This document shows positions 25,983 to 34,461 of a stretch of 64,000 bases of DNA, in pieces (position 1 is the stretch's first letter; each line of letters begins with the position of its first letter). The notes beneath the pieces were generated by a model. It had not been told where the DNA came from. It saw only the letters and a program-made list of their open reading frames with translations, and did not search any database. This DNA is from Microbacterium sp. SA39 (GTDB lineage Bacteria; Actinomycetota; Actinomycetes; Actinomycetales; Microbacteriaceae), in assembly GCF_000967865.1 (NCBI RefSeq), contig NZ_JXRU01000035.1, positions 124,001 to 188,000 on the forward strand, written 5' to 3'. The position numbers and the translations under genes are program-made.

Positions 25983-26105
25983 TCAGCCCTGGCGCCCCTT
26001 GAAGCGCGGGTTGAGCTTGTTGATGACGAACACCTTGCCTCTGCGCCGCACGACCTGCGCGCTCGGCTGATTCTTCAACGACTTGAGTGACGCACGAACC
26101 TTCAT
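25983..26105 (-). CDS. rpmJ: 50S ribosomal protein L36, zinc-independent form
   Basis: A 40-residue protein, '[20 protein letters not shown]' at the start and '[10 protein letters not shown]' at the end. It is L36 without the four zinc-binding residues of the ordinary form, i.e. the 'C-minus' paralogue (YkgO type) made when zinc is scarce to spare ribosomal zinc. It faces a Zur-like operator 13 bp upstream of its start. Confidence 0.93.
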   Translation of the reverse strand: MKVRASLKSLKNQPSAQVVRRRGKVFVINKLNPRFKGRQG

Positions 26106-26117
26106 GATTTCTCCTTA

Positions 26118-26137
26118 TTGATAATCCTTCTCATCAA
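26118..26137. promoter_or_regulatory. Zur-like operator
   Basis: TTGATAATCCTTCTCATCAA is an imperfect palindrome with TTGAT/ATCAA arms between the zinc-independent L36 gene and the CobW/Mrf-like gene, both typical Zur targets. Its AT-rich content stands out from its surroundings. It probably shuts off both genes when zinc is plentiful. Confidence 0.65.
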
Positions 26138-26187
26138 CAGACTAGGGTGATACGGAGATCGCGTCAAAGAAGGAGAGCAGGTCGACC

Positions 26188-27198
26188 GTGGAGAGCAGGA
26201 ATCCCCTCATCGTCGTCGGAGTGTGCGTGCCCGAGCGGCAGTCCTACGCCTCGCGTCTTGCGCGGGCGGTAGGGGGCCACCTGATCTCGCTCGCTGAGCG
26301 GATGCCGCCGCCCGGGCGGCAGCACGTTCCGCTTCTGCCCGAACACCCTTCGGCGACGCCGCGCGCCGCGGGCATCGTGGCGGATGTCGCGAGCGTGCTC
26401 GATCTGCCGCACCTCGGCCTGGCGAACGATCCGCAGTCCTCTGTCATCTGCGTCGTTGACGCCCTGCACCTGCAGCACGACCTCCGTGACGGCGAGCCCC
26501 TCCTGCAGGCGGCGGCCGACGGCGACGACCGAGCCGATTTCGGATCGCGCGCCCGCCGTGCCGTGTCCTACTTGGAGGCGGCGACGCTGATCTCGTTCGT
26601 CAACTGGGAGTCGACGCCCACGGCCGAGCTGTCGCTCCTGATGGCCCTCGCCTCGCACCTCAGCCCTGGGGCTCGCGTTCGACTTTCGCGAGGACCTGCC
26701 GAAGATCTGCGCGCTCTGCGGTCGGCGCGGCAGGAGCCGGTACCGCTGCTCGAGCGGGCCGGGTGGGTGCACGCTCTCAACGACGAGCACGACCCCCACA
26801 TGACGGATGCCCGGGTGACGACGCTGCGCTACGAGCAGCCGCGACCGTTCCACCCCGGTCGGCTGATGCATACGCTGGACGACATCGATTCCGGCAGACT
26901 CGGCACGCTGCTGCGATCGGCAGGTTTCTGCCGCCTCGCCACTCGTGCCGGCATCCTCGCCCGCTGGGATCAGGTCGGCTCGGCGATCTGGATCGACCCT
27001 CTCTCCGCAGAGGTGGAGACCGCGACGACTGCACAGGATCTCGCGTTCACCGGACTCGACCTCGACCACGAGGGGATCCGCAACGCGCTCGACTCCGCGG
27101 CCGTCACCGACGACGAGCTCACGGCGGGGCCGGCGGCCTGGCGACGTTTCGCCGACCCGCTCCCCACCTGGCCCGTGAACGTCGAGGAGGCGCCCTGA
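26188..27198 (+). CDS. CobW/COG0523-like protein with degenerate P-loop, Mrf-like
   Basis: A 336-residue protein. The C-terminal half carries the CobW-C type sequence 'RPFHPGRLMHTLDDIDSGRL' and 'LLRSAGFCRLATRAGILARW'. The N-terminus keeps a beta strand ('LIVVGVCVPERQSYASRLAR') where GTPase members have GxxxxGKT; no Lys-Ser/Thr P-loop is present, so GTP hydrolysis is doubtful. Similar actinobacterial proteins (Mrf) in Zur regulons assist hibernation of zinc-free ribosomes. The start is GTG 26188 with AGGAGAG upstream. Sharing a Zur-like operator with L36 supports a zinc-starvation role. Confidence 0.75.
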   Translation: MESRNPLIVVGVCVPERQSYASRLARAVGGHLISLAERMPPPGRQHVPLLPEHPSATPRAAGIVADVASVLDLPHLGLANDPQSSVICVVDALHLQHDLRDGEPLLQAAADGDDRADFGSRARRAVSYLEAATLISFVNWESTPTAELSLLMALASHLSPGARVRLSRGPAEDLRALRSARQEPVPLLERAGWVHALNDEHDPHMTDARVTTLRYEQPRPFHPGRLMHTLDDIDSGRLGTLLRSAGFCRLATRAGILARWDQVGSAIWIDPLSAEVETATTAQDLAFTGLDLDHEGIRNALDSAAVTDDELTAGPAAWRRFADPLPTWPVNVEEAP

Positions 27199-27450
27199 GA
27201 ATCAGGCGTTCGTCGAGCAACAGCAGATCGGCATCCCGCGCCAGCCCCTGGGCGAACGCCGCATCCCACCCCGCCATCGTCGTCGGCGGGAACACGCCTG
27301 AGTCACCGAGCCTGCCGCGAACCGCGTGCACGCGGTCGACCTGACCAACGGTGAGGTTCTTGAGACCACCGAGCTCGAGGCGACGCCGGTCGAGATCGCC
27401 CCGGCAGCGGGCTGCGTCGACCAAAATCTTGTGAACGGCGCTCGAGGCGA
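27199..27450 (-). pseudogene. Unidentified gene remnant
   Basis: This 303-bp gap (27199-27501) has no intact gene. One minus-strand frame is open across most of it with about 95% G/C at third codon positions in the part I counted (27242-27299), typical of real genes here. It reads 'RGRLGDSGVFPPTTMAGWDA' and 'AFAQGLARDADLLLLDERLI', with no start codon and no proper stop before it runs into the 3' end of the neighbouring gene. The family is not recognised; PIN-like proteins have similar 'ADLLLLDE' ends. Confidence 0.35.
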
Positions 27451-27501
27451 TGTAAATGCGTGAGAATAGAGAAAGATCACGAACAAAGCTTTGGGGGCTG
27501 C

Positions 27502-28386
27502 GTGACCACCTCTTCCGCCGATGAGATCGGCACTCCGGAACTCTCGGCTCACGGCTTTCATGAGACCGCAGGCCGGCCGCTACGCGGGCGGAAGCGTGCG
27601 CTGCGGAACGTCGTGCTCCTGGCGTCGGGTGGCGAGTCCCCCGCCGAGCTCGCGATCGACACCGCACGCACGCACCCGGAGCATGCAGCTTTCCTCTTCA
27701 TCTCGACAGACGGCGAGCAGAACACCGGGAAGGGTCCCGTGGACTCGGTCGTGCTCGCTCCGTACGGGGCCACGACGAACCTGCACCACTCGGGACACTG
27801 GGAGATGACGTGCGCCTTGGTGCCGCGCCGCGCCTTGACCTCGTTCGTGAACCCGCTGCCCGGGGGCACGACCACCTACAGCGATCGGCGGCTGCTCGGA
27901 CGGGGGATGCACCGCTTCGCCCGCAGCATCGTGCACGCCGACGCAGAGCCCTCGAGTATCGAGAGCTACGCGATCGAACAGCTTCTGACGAAGATGGGCG
28001 GGGCGATCCTGTTCGACCGATTCGGTGTTCGGGAGTCGGCCGAAAGCGCCCACGACGAGTTGCGTGATCGAGCGATCGCGCTGATCCTGCAGCAGTGCCC
28101 TGATCCGGCGATCACGCCGGCGCACGTCGCCGATGAGCTGCAGATCTCACTGCGCCTGCTTCAGGCCGCGTTCTCTTCGGCAGGCATGACCGTGTCCGGC
28201 GAGATCCGCCGGCAGAGATCGCATCGCGCCCATTCATTGCTCGTCGACGAACGGTACCTCGCGCTCAGCATCGATCAGATAGCGAAGCGTGCCGGGTTTT
28301 CGTCGACCATGACCCTCCGGCGTGCTCTCCTGGAGGACTACGGCACGACCCCGGGTCGTGTCAGGCCGAAAAGGACCGGTCGCTGA
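27502..28386 (+). CDS. AraC-family transcriptional regulator
   Basis: About 294 residues. The C-terminal AraC DNA-binding domain shows two helix-turn-helices ('HVADELQISLRLLQAAFSSA' and 'SIDQIAKRAGFSSTMTLRRAL'). The N-terminal 180 residues are an unassigned ligand domain resembling the AraC-binding-like regions of actinobacterial regulators. The start is either GTG 27502 (GGGGG four bases upstream, preferred) or GTG 27460. No clear target is adjacent; the genes on both sides point towards or away from it singly. Confidence 0.8.
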   Translation: MTTSSADEIGTPELSAHGFHETAGRPLRGRKRALRNVVLLASGGESPAELAIDTARTHPEHAAFLFISTDGEQNTGKGPVDSVVLAPYGATTNLHHSGHWEMTCALVPRRALTSFVNPLPGGTTTYSDRRLLGRGMHRFARSIVHADAEPSSIESYAIEQLLTKMGGAILFDRFGVRESAESAHDELRDRAIALILQQCPDPAITPAHVADELQISLRLLQAAFSSAGMTVSGEIRRQRSHRAHSLLVDERYLALSIDQIAKRAGFSSTMTLRRALLEDYGTTPGRVRPKRTGR

Positions 28387-28393
28387 CCCAGAG

Positions 28394-29083
28394 TCAGTTC
28401 CTCTCGTCGGCCGCGCTCCGTGCGCGCATCCGTCCTGACTGGTGCGCCCAGATGGCGATCCCGACGCGGTTTCGGGCGTCGAGTTTCGTCATGAGGCTCG
28501 CGACGTGCGTCTTCACCGTGCTGATGGTGATGTACAGCTCGCTCGCGATCTCGCTGTTGCTCAGGCCGCGTGCGACGGTGGCCAGCACCTGCTCCTCGCG
28601 CTCTGTGAGCGGCTCGACCGGCTGCGGCGGTGGCGTGGCGGGCCTCGCCCCGGCGAACGCCTCGAGCAGCCGCACCGTGACGTTCGGGGCGATCAGCGCA
28701 TCCCCGCTCGCGGCAGCGCGGATCGCCTGAGCGAGCAGTTCCGGTCCGGCATCCTTCAGCAGGAAGCCCTTGGCGCCTGCCCGAAGCGCGGCGAAGACGT
28801 ACTCGTCGAGGTCGAAGGTGGTGATGACCACGACCGCCATCGGGTCGTCCACACCCGGGCCCGCGAGCAGGCGGGTCGCCTCGATGCCGTCGAGATCGGG
28901 CATGCGGATGTCGAACAGGCACACGTCGGGCCGCAGACTTCGCGCGAGGGCGACCGCGTCGCTGCCGTCGACGGCCTGCCCCACGACCTCGATGTCGGGC
29001 TGGGCGTCGACGATCATGCTCAGGCCCGTGCGCACGAGCTCCTGATCGTCGGCGATGAGAACGCGGATGGTCACGGTGTCCAT
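28394..29083 (-). CDS. NarL/LuxR-type response regulator
   Basis: A 229-residue regulator. The receiver domain has Asp12/Asp13 and the phospho-acceptor Asp58 ('CLFDIRMPD'); the C-terminal LuxR helix-turn-helix is 'LTEREEQVLATVARGLSNSE'. Its start (ATG 29083, or GTG 29074) lies inside the end of the sensor kinase gene, so the pair is co-translated. It accepts phosphate from that kinase. Confidence 0.92.
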   Translation of the reverse strand: MDTVTIRVLIADDQELVRTGLSMIVDAQPDIEVVGQAVDGSDAVALARSLRPDVCLFDIRMPDLDGIEATRLLAGPGVDDPMAVVVITTFDLDEYVFAALRAGAKGFLLKDAGPELLAQAIRAAASGDALIAPNVTVRLLEAFAGARPATPPPQPVEPLTEREEQVLATVARGLSNSEIASELYITISTVKTHVASLMTKLDARNRVGIAIWAHQSGRMRARSAADERN

Positions 29084-30186
29084 CCCACACGAGGGAGCAC
29101 CGCGGTGACAACCCAACCGCCGCCGGGCGCGGGTCCGGCCCGGCAGGTTCCGCCGAGCAGGGCGGCACGCTCCATCATGCCGATGATGCCGAAGCCGGGC
29201 GTCGGCGACGCGGCGACGTCGCCGTCGTTCGTCACGTGCACCCGCACCCCGCCGGCATCCGCCTCCACGCGCACGTCGACCCGGGTGACCTGCCGGCCGT
29301 GACGAAGCGCGTTCGTCACCGACTCCTGCGCGAGGCGGAAGACGGCGGCGGCCACAGGCGACGGGATGCTGCCGTCATCGCCCGTCACCGTCGCGGCGAC
29401 GGTCACGCCGCCCGGCCTCGTTCCGGCGAGCTGCTCGATATCGGCCAGCTGCGGGCTCGGCGCGAGCTCCGCCGTATCGCCCTGCCGCAGTACTCGCACC
29501 ATCGACCTCAGCTCACTCAGCGTCTTGGCTGCCTCCGCTTCGATCACGCCCAGCGCGTCCTCCGCGGCGCGCAGGTCTCGCGGCGCCATCGCCAGCCCCG
29601 CCTGGGCGCGGATGGCGATGGCCGAGACGTGGTGCGCGACCGTGTCGTGCAGGTCGCGGGCCAGGTGCTCGCGCTCCCGCATCCGGATGCCGTCGAGGGT
29701 GCGCTGCCGGGATCCCGCCCGGTACCGGAACGCGATGCCGAGCAGCACCATCGTGAGCAGCAGCGCGAAACCGCCGATCAGGTCTTCCAGCCCTCCCCCG
29801 CGCACGAACGTGAGGCCGAGGCTCGCGATGAGGAGGGCCGATCCGATCACGAGGTCGCGACCTGCGCCCCAGCGGAACAGGGCGTAGACGAGCACCATCA
29901 CGAAGAGGCTGGTGTAGAGGGTCGAGTCGGGCAGCAGGAGCCCGAGCACCACCATCGCGACGACGAGCATCACCAACGGCCTCGCGCGGCGCCACAGCAC
30001 GGTCGGCAGCACGGCGAGCAGGGCGATCACCGCGAGCAGGGGCTGCTGCAGGTCGGTCCGGAAGAGGCCCTCGACCACGGCCAGCCCGGCGACCACGGCC
30101 AGGAGAGCCCAGTCCCGCCAGACCCGTCGTGGTGGAGGGGGCACGGCGCTCGGCGCACTCCACGCGGAACGCCAGAGCCCGGTCAC
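29071..30186 (-). CDS. Sensor histidine kinase, HisKA_3 type
   Basis: A 371-residue kinase. About five or six hydrophobic segments fill residues 25-155, then the HisKA_3 dimerisation helix with phospho-acceptor His180 ('ARDLHDTVAHHVSAI') and an HATPase domain ('ESVTNALRHG', 'GFGIIGMMERAALLGG'). There is no extracellular sensor loop of note, so it may sense membrane state. The start GTG 30186 lies 4 bp after the DUF2306 gene, suggesting one transcript with that membrane protein. Confidence 0.9.
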   Translation of the reverse strand: MTGLWRSAWSAPSAVPPPPRRVWRDWALLAVVAGLAVVEGLFRTDLQQPLLAVIALLAVLPTVLWRRARPLVMLVVAMVVLGLLLPDSTLYTSLFVMVLVYALFRWGAGRDLVIGSALLIASLGLTFVRGGGLEDLIGGFALLLTMVLLGIAFRYRAGSRQRTLDGIRMREREHLARDLHDTVAHHVSAIAIRAQAGLAMAPRDLRAAEDALGVIEAEAAKTLSELRSMVRVLRQGDTAELAPSPQLADIEQLAGTRPGGVTVAATVTGDDGSIPSPVAAAVFRLAQESVTNALRHGRQVTRVDVRVEADAGGVRVHVTNDGDVAASPTPGFGIIGMMERAALLGGTCRAGPAPGGGWVVTAVLPRVGWTP

Positions 30187-30190
30187 CCCG

Positions 30191-30883
30191 TCAGGATACA
30201 AGCGCACCGCGGCCACCGCGCACCCGCCGGCCGGACCGCCGCCGCCGGATGAGCAACTCGGCCACGGCACTGTTGATCACGAACGCCACGCCGACGAGCC
30301 CCGCCTCGCCGAACGCGTCGACCTCGCCGAGGGGGATCGTCCACAGCGCGAACACGAGCGCCTGCGTTCCGCCCGAGACGGCGATCGCGTAGGCGCGGGT
30401 CATCCATGCTCCGTGGGCTGCGAATTCGCGGCGCCTGATCCCGATCACGGCGCGCACGAGGAACGCCGTCATCGCGACGGCGAAGACGAGACGGATCATG
30501 GCGAGGGCGAGCTCCTCGGGCTGTCCGCCGAAGAAGACCGCGAGCCAGATGGCCGAGAGTGCGGCGAGGAATCCTGCGGGGAGCAACACGCGGCCGGCGG
30601 CACGGTGCCAGCGGCGGCGCGTCCGCAACGCCGGGGAGAACTGGAACGCCCCGACCACGCAGAACGCGGTCATCGCCACGATGTGCACGACCAATGCCAC
30701 CGTCGAGGGCAGGAGTACGGCCGGGGGCTCGGCGCCCACTTCTGTGAGGCGAAACACCCCGCCGAGCACGGGGATCGTGCTGAGCAGCAGGAGCCCGGTG
30801 ATCGCGAGCCATCCGCTCTTCTCGCGGCGACGCTGTTCCTTGAGCCCGGCGGCCGGGCGGGAGGCCTTCATCCGTTGCGACAT
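30191..30883 (-). CDS. DUF2306 membrane protein
   Basis: A 230-residue protein with seven or so hydrophobic helices. 'VHIVAMTAFCVVGAFQFSPALR' (two halves) and 'HRAAGR' with 'HGAWMTRAYA' carry the conserved His positions of the DUF2306 family, whose biochemical role is unknown. It starts the transcript containing the two-component system, so it may be a sensed or regulated partner. Confidence 0.8.
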   Translation of the reverse strand: MSQRMKASRPAAGLKEQRRREKSGWLAITGLLLLSTIPVLGGVFRLTEVGAEPPAVLLPSTVALVVHIVAMTAFCVVGAFQFSPALRTRRRWHRAAGRVLLPAGFLAALSAIWLAVFFGGQPEELALAMIRLVFAVAMTAFLVRAVIGIRRREFAAHGAWMTRAYAIAVSGGTQALVFALWTIPLGEVDAFGEAGLVGVAFVINSAVAELLIRRRRSGRRVRGGRGALVS

Positions 30884-30914
30884 GTCTCGATGCTGGCCTG
30901 AGCGAGTACCGGCG

Positions 30915-30985
30915 GACATCGGCCTGCGGCATGGACTCGAAGCCGTACTTTCGGCCGATCGGATCCCGACCCGTCGGCCGATGTC
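30915..30985. promoter_or_regulatory. Paired operator in divergent promoter region
   Basis: GACATCGGCC (30915-30924) and its exact reverse complement GGCCGATGTC (30976-30985) flank a third related site TCGGCCGATC (30951-30960). They fill the 132-bp gap between the DUF2306/two-component transcript and the divergent oxidoreductase. The response regulator is a plausible binder. Confidence 0.5.
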
Positions 30986-31015
30986 GCGCGTCGCCGACAC
31001 GGCGAGCATCGAGTC

Positions 31016-32023
31016 ATGACAACCGATACGACCATGACCGCGGCCGTCTACCGCCGCTTCGGCGCACCCGAAGTCGTGCGCCTCGAGCAGCGCCCCATCC
31101 CCTCGCCGAGATCCGGCGAGGTACTCATCCGGGTGCACGCGAGCACCGTGAGTATCGCCGACCACCGGTCCCGCGCTCGCGACGTCCCGGTGGGTCTCGG
31201 GCTGATCGCCGCCATCGGGATCGGCCTCTTCCGGCCGAAGCATCCGATTCTGGGGATGGATGCCGCGGGCGTCGTCGAAGCCGTCGGCTCGGGCGTCACC
31301 GCCTTCGCACCGGGCGACCGTGTCATCGCCTCGATGGGCGACGCGTTCGGTGGTCACGCCGAGTACGTGTGCGTACCTGCCGACGGTGCGATCACCCGCG
31401 CGCCCACCACCATGTCTCTCGAGGAGGCGGTGACGCTGGTCTTCGGCGGCATCACCGTGCAGGGTTTCTTCGCACAGGTCTCGATCGGTCCGGGCACGGC
31501 GGTGCTGGTCAACGGAGCATCCGGGGCGGTCGGCACCGCGGCGATCCAGCTCGCGAAGCAGCTCGGCGCCGTCGTCACCGCCGTCACCAGCGGGCGCAAC
31601 GCCGCGCTGGTCACGTCACTCGGCGCCGACCGGGTCATCGACTACACCCGCGAGGACTTCACCGCCGGAGACGACACGTACGACGTGATCGTCGATTGCG
31701 TGGGCAACGCTCCCTTCGACCGGGTCGAGGGATCGATCGCCCCCGGTGGTGCTCTTCTGCTGGTCGTCGGCGACCTGCGGTCGATGCTGCGCAGCCGCGG
31801 GCAGAGCCGCCGTTCCGAGAAGCTCGTCACCTGGAACGTCGGCAAGCCCGGCGCCGACGACCTCGCGCAGCTCGTGAGCCTCGCGGATGCCGGCCGCTAC
31901 CGGGCCGTCATCGACCGCACCTTCGACCTGACCGGCATCGTCGACGCGCACCGCTATGTCGACACCGGACGCAAGCGCGGCAACGTCGTGCTTCTCGTCG
32001 TCCCGGTCGACCCACTTTCCTGA
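31016..32023 (+). CDS. NAD(P)-dependent quinone-oxidoreductase-like dehydrogenase
   Basis: A 335-residue medium-chain reductase without zinc ligands. Cofactor motif 'VNGASGAVGTAAIQLAKQLG' around residues 162-181 with Ala/Ser-rich loop is typical of the zeta-crystallin/quinone oxidoreductase group using NADPH. It is divergent from the DUF2306/two-component genes and followed by a small membrane protein 26 bp on. Confidence 0.88.
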   Translation: MTTDTTMTAAVYRRFGAPEVVRLEQRPIPSPRSGEVLIRVHASTVSIADHRSRARDVPVGLGLIAAIGIGLFRPKHPILGMDAAGVVEAVGSGVTAFAPGDRVIASMGDAFGGHAEYVCVPADGAITRAPTTMSLEEAVTLVFGGITVQGFFAQVSIGPGTAVLVNGASGAVGTAAIQLAKQLGAVVTAVTSGRNAALVTSLGADRVIDYTREDFTAGDDTYDVIVDCVGNAPFDRVEGSIAPGGALLLVVGDLRSMLRSRGQSRRSEKLVTWNVGKPGADDLAQLVSLADAGRYRAVIDRTFDLTGIVDAHRYVDTGRKRGNVVLLVVPVDPLS

Positions 32024-32049
32024 TCCACCACTCGAAGAAGGAGCACCCG

Positions 32050-32538
32050 ATGAGTACACGTGAATCCACCCCCCCGACCTTGCAAGAGCAGCGGATGCCG
32101 GTCAGAGCGAAGCTCGCCACCGCCTGGGCGAGCTTCATGTTCCTGTACATCTACGTCGACATCCTCGCCTTCTACAAGCCGGGCGTCGTCGACGACATCC
32201 TGGTCGGCGTCGTCTGGCAGTTCGACATCACTCAGACGTGGGCGGTCACGGCGCTCGCCCTTCTGGCGATCCCGATCCTCATGGTCATGCTGTCGACGGC
32301 GCTGCCCGCGCGGGCCAGCCGCATCGCGAACCTCGTCGTGGGCTCGATGCAGGTCCCGTTCGCGGCGTTCAACGCGGTCGGCGAGTGGGGCGGATCGTGG
32401 ATACTGTTCTACGTGCTCGGCGTCGCACTGGAGCTGGCAGTACTCGCGTGCATCCTGCGGTGGGCGTGGACGTGGCCGCGGGCCGGGTCCGCGACGGGAA
32501 CGGCGGCCGACGCTGTTCTCACGGCTCCCCAGGCGTGA
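32050..32538 (+). CDS. Small membrane protein, DUF6326-like
   Basis: A 162-residue protein with four hydrophobic helices; 'LATAWASFMFLYIYVDILAF' near residue 25 and 'YKPGVVDDIL' match a four-helix family often found beside oxidoreductases in actinobacteria. A strong AAGAAGGAG precedes the ATG. Function unknown; probably co-transcribed with the quinone-oxidoreductase-like gene. Confidence 0.7.
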   Translation: MSTRESTPPTLQEQRMPVRAKLATAWASFMFLYIYVDILAFYKPGVVDDILVGVVWQFDITQTWAVTALALLAIPILMVMLSTALPARASRIANLVVGSMQVPFAAFNAVGEWGGSWILFYVLGVALELAVLACILRWAWTWPRAGSATGTAADAVLTAPQA

Positions 32539-32545
32539 TCGAGGA

Positions 32546-32914
32546 CTACGCCACCGCGTCGTCGAACTGTGCACGCGCCCGCTCCACCTCGGGCAGGTGC
32601 GTCGTGGTCCACCGGAGGAGGGCGTCGATGAGCTCCTGCAGGCTGTGGCCGACCGGGGCGATGCGGTACTCGACGGCCACCGGACGATCGTTCACGACCA
32701 GGCGCTCGACCATCCCGTTGCGCTCCAGTCGACGGAGCGCCGCGGTGAGCGATTTCTGACTCACAGCCGGGATGGCTCGGCGCAACTCGTTGAACCGCAG
32801 GGCGCCGTGTTCGCAGAGCTGGTCGAGGACGTGAAGCGACCATTTGTCGAGCAGCTGGTCGAGCAGCTCGCGGTGCTCTCCGGTGATGGCGGGGGCGTTG
32901 TCGGTCACCTGCAT
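32546..32914 (-). CDS. HxlR-family transcriptional regulator
   Basis: A 122-residue winged-helix regulator: 'LLDKWSLHVLDQLCEHGALRF' in two parts, 'RRAIPAVSQKSLTAALRRLE' and 'VEYRIAPVGHSLQELIDALL'. It has no conserved sensing cysteine near the N-terminus apart from one Cys in helix 2. The start ATG 32914 fits the family better than an upstream ATG at 32959. It is divergent from the RidA gene and likely controls it. Confidence 0.85.
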   Translation of the reverse strand: MQVTDNAPAITGEHRELLDQLLDKWSLHVLDQLCEHGALRFNELRRAIPAVSQKSLTAALRRLERNGMVERLVVNDRPVAVEYRIAPVGHSLQELIDALLRWTTTHLPEVERARAQFDDAVA

Positions 32915-32943
32915 GACACCTAGTCTCGTTGAAGTGCTCTTTC

Positions 32944-32967
32944 GATACCAAGTAGACATGGGATACC
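32944..32967. promoter_or_regulatory. Direct repeat GATACC x2, HxlR operator candidate
   Basis: GATACC at 32944-32949 and 32962-32967 are 18 bp apart, nearly two helical turns, in the divergent HxlR-RidA promoter. HxlR proteins are known to bind direct repeats. Confidence 0.45.
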
Positions 32968-32989
32968 TACAACGGAAAGAGAGAGAGAC

Positions 32990-33400
32990 ATGACGGTTTC
33001 AGCCTTCAGCCCTGCCGGATTGATGCAGCCCGCTCCCTATCACCACGTCGCGATCGGCTCCGGGTCCCGCCAGGTGCACGTCGCCGGTCAGATCGCCCGC
33101 GATGCCGCCGGCGCACCGGTCGCCCCGGGTGATCTGACCGGGCAGGTCGAGCAGGCGCTCCGAAACACGGCGCTCGCTCTCGCCGGAGCCGGCGCCACCT
33201 TCGCCGATGTCGTTCGCTTGCGCTTCTTCGTCACCGAGTGGCACCCCGACCAGATGGGGGCGTTCATGGCCGGTATCGAGAACGTCGCCGATGATCTCGG
33301 CCTCTCGCTCCCCCTGCCGCCGTCGTCGCTCATCGGCGTCGAGATCCTGTTCGAGCCGGATGTGCTGGTCGAGGTCGAGGCCTACGCGGTTCTCGACTGA
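32990..33400 (+). CDS. RidA-family protein
   Basis: A 136-residue YjgF/YER057c/UK114 protein. 'HVAGQIARDAAG' and 'VVRLRFFVTEW' fit; the ending 'GVEILFEPDVLVEVEAYAVL' corresponds to the usual 'VxxLxxPxxLVEIEAxA'. The catalytic Arg of true RidA imine deaminases ('RxxxxV' before the second acidic strand) is not obvious, so it may belong to another Rid subgroup. A purine-rich GGAAAGAGAGAG leads to the ATG. Confidence 0.85.
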   Translation: MTVSAFSPAGLMQPAPYHHVAIGSGSRQVHVAGQIARDAAGAPVAPGDLTGQVEQALRNTALALAGAGATFADVVRLRFFVTEWHPDQMGAFMAGIENVADDLGLSLPLPPSSLIGVEILFEPDVLVEVEAYAVLD

Positions 33401-33403
33401 TCG

Positions 33404-33443
33404 AAGGCGGGGCCGACCAGCTCGACCGGCTCGACCCCGCCTT
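33404..33443. terminator. Bidirectional terminator between ridA-like and CNNM genes
   Basis: AAGGCGGGG (33404-33412) pairs exactly with CCCCGCCTT (33435-33443) around a 22-nt loop, directly after the RidA-like stop and just beyond the end of the convergent CNNM gene. Confidence 0.6.
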
Positions 33444-33447
33444 GACG

Positions 33448-34461
33448 TCATGGTCGCTGGGCGGCCGAGGCAGGGAGGATCTCTCGAAGCAGGTCATCGA
33501 GGGTGACGACGCCGACCAGTCGATCATCAGCGACGACCGTGGCCAGCTGCACCCGCCCTCGTCGCATCCGGGCGAGTGCGTCGTACGCCGATGTTTCCGG
33601 CGAGACGACGAGTGCCTCGCGCGCGATGTCCGAGGCGGGAGCATCGGACGGCGCGTTGAGGGTGTCACGCACATGAGCCACCCGTGATGTCAGTCCTGAC
33701 CCCACGAGGATCCGCAGGTGACCTGACGATGCCGCGGCCGCTTGGAGGTCCGCGACCGTCGCCGTGTCAGGCACCGCGGTAGGAGTGCGGTCTGTCCGTA
33801 CGACGTCGCCGACGGTGATCGTGCTGAGCGCGATCGCCTGTGCGATGGGCGCCGAGTACTTCTCCTCGAGCGTGCCCGCGGCGCGGGAGTGCGCGACGAG
33901 TTCACGAATCGTGTCGGCGTCCTGCCCACCGGCCGCCGCTTTCTCGACCGGCTCCACGCCGGATGCTTTCACCAGGCGGTTCGCGATGCGGTTGATCCAC
34001 AGCAGGAACGGCCGCAGCGGCCACGTCAACGCACGGGCGAGGATGCTGGTCGCCTTGGCCGCGACCTCGGGGTGTGCGATCGCCCACGACTTCGGCGCCA
34101 TCTCACCGATCACGAGGTGCAGGAACGTCACGACGATCAGGGCGAGCATGAACGCGATGACATCGGCGAGGACGTAGGGAAGCCCCCACTGCTCGAACAC
34201 CGGCGCCAGGGCGTAGTCGATCGCGGGCTTGGTGACTGCTCCCAGCAGGAACGTGCATGCGGTGATGCCCAATTGAGCGAAGGCGAGCATCACGGTGAGC
34301 TCGTTCATCCCGCGCAGTGCTGCTCGGGCGGATGCACTGGTGTCGGCTTCCTCCTCGAGACGGTGTCGTCGGGCGGCGAGAAGCGCGAACTCGACGATCA
34401 CGAAGAAAGCGCTCGCGACGATCAGAGCCGTCGTGATGATCACGACCGTCCAGCCGTTCAT
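33448..34461 (-). CDS. CNNM/DUF21 protein with CBS domains, short form
   Basis: A 337-residue protein: DUF21 membrane domain (1-190, 'VIGEMAPKSWAIAHPE' includes the conserved motif) and a CBS pair. It lacks the CorC_HlyC C-terminal domain present in its neighbour. Relatives move or regulate Mg2+/Co2+. The ATG overlaps the stop of the upstream longer paralogue (34458-34461), so the two are made together and may form a heterodimer, as such paired CNNM proteins probably do. Confidence 0.87.
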   Translation of the reverse strand: MNGWTVVIITTALIVASAFFVIVEFALLAARRHRLEEEADTSASARAALRGMNELTVMLAFAQLGITACTFLLGAVTKPAIDYALAPVFEQWGLPYVLADVIAFMLALIVVTFLHLVIGEMAPKSWAIAHPEVAAKATSILARALTWPLRPFLLWINRIANRLVKASGVEPVEKAAAGGQDADTIRELVAHSRAAGTLEEKYSAPIAQAIALSTITVGDVVRTDRTPTAVPDTATVADLQAAAASSGHLRILVGSGLTSRVAHVRDTLNAPSDAPASDIAREALVVSPETSAYDALARMRRGRVQLATVVADDRLVGVVTLDDLLREILPASAAQRP

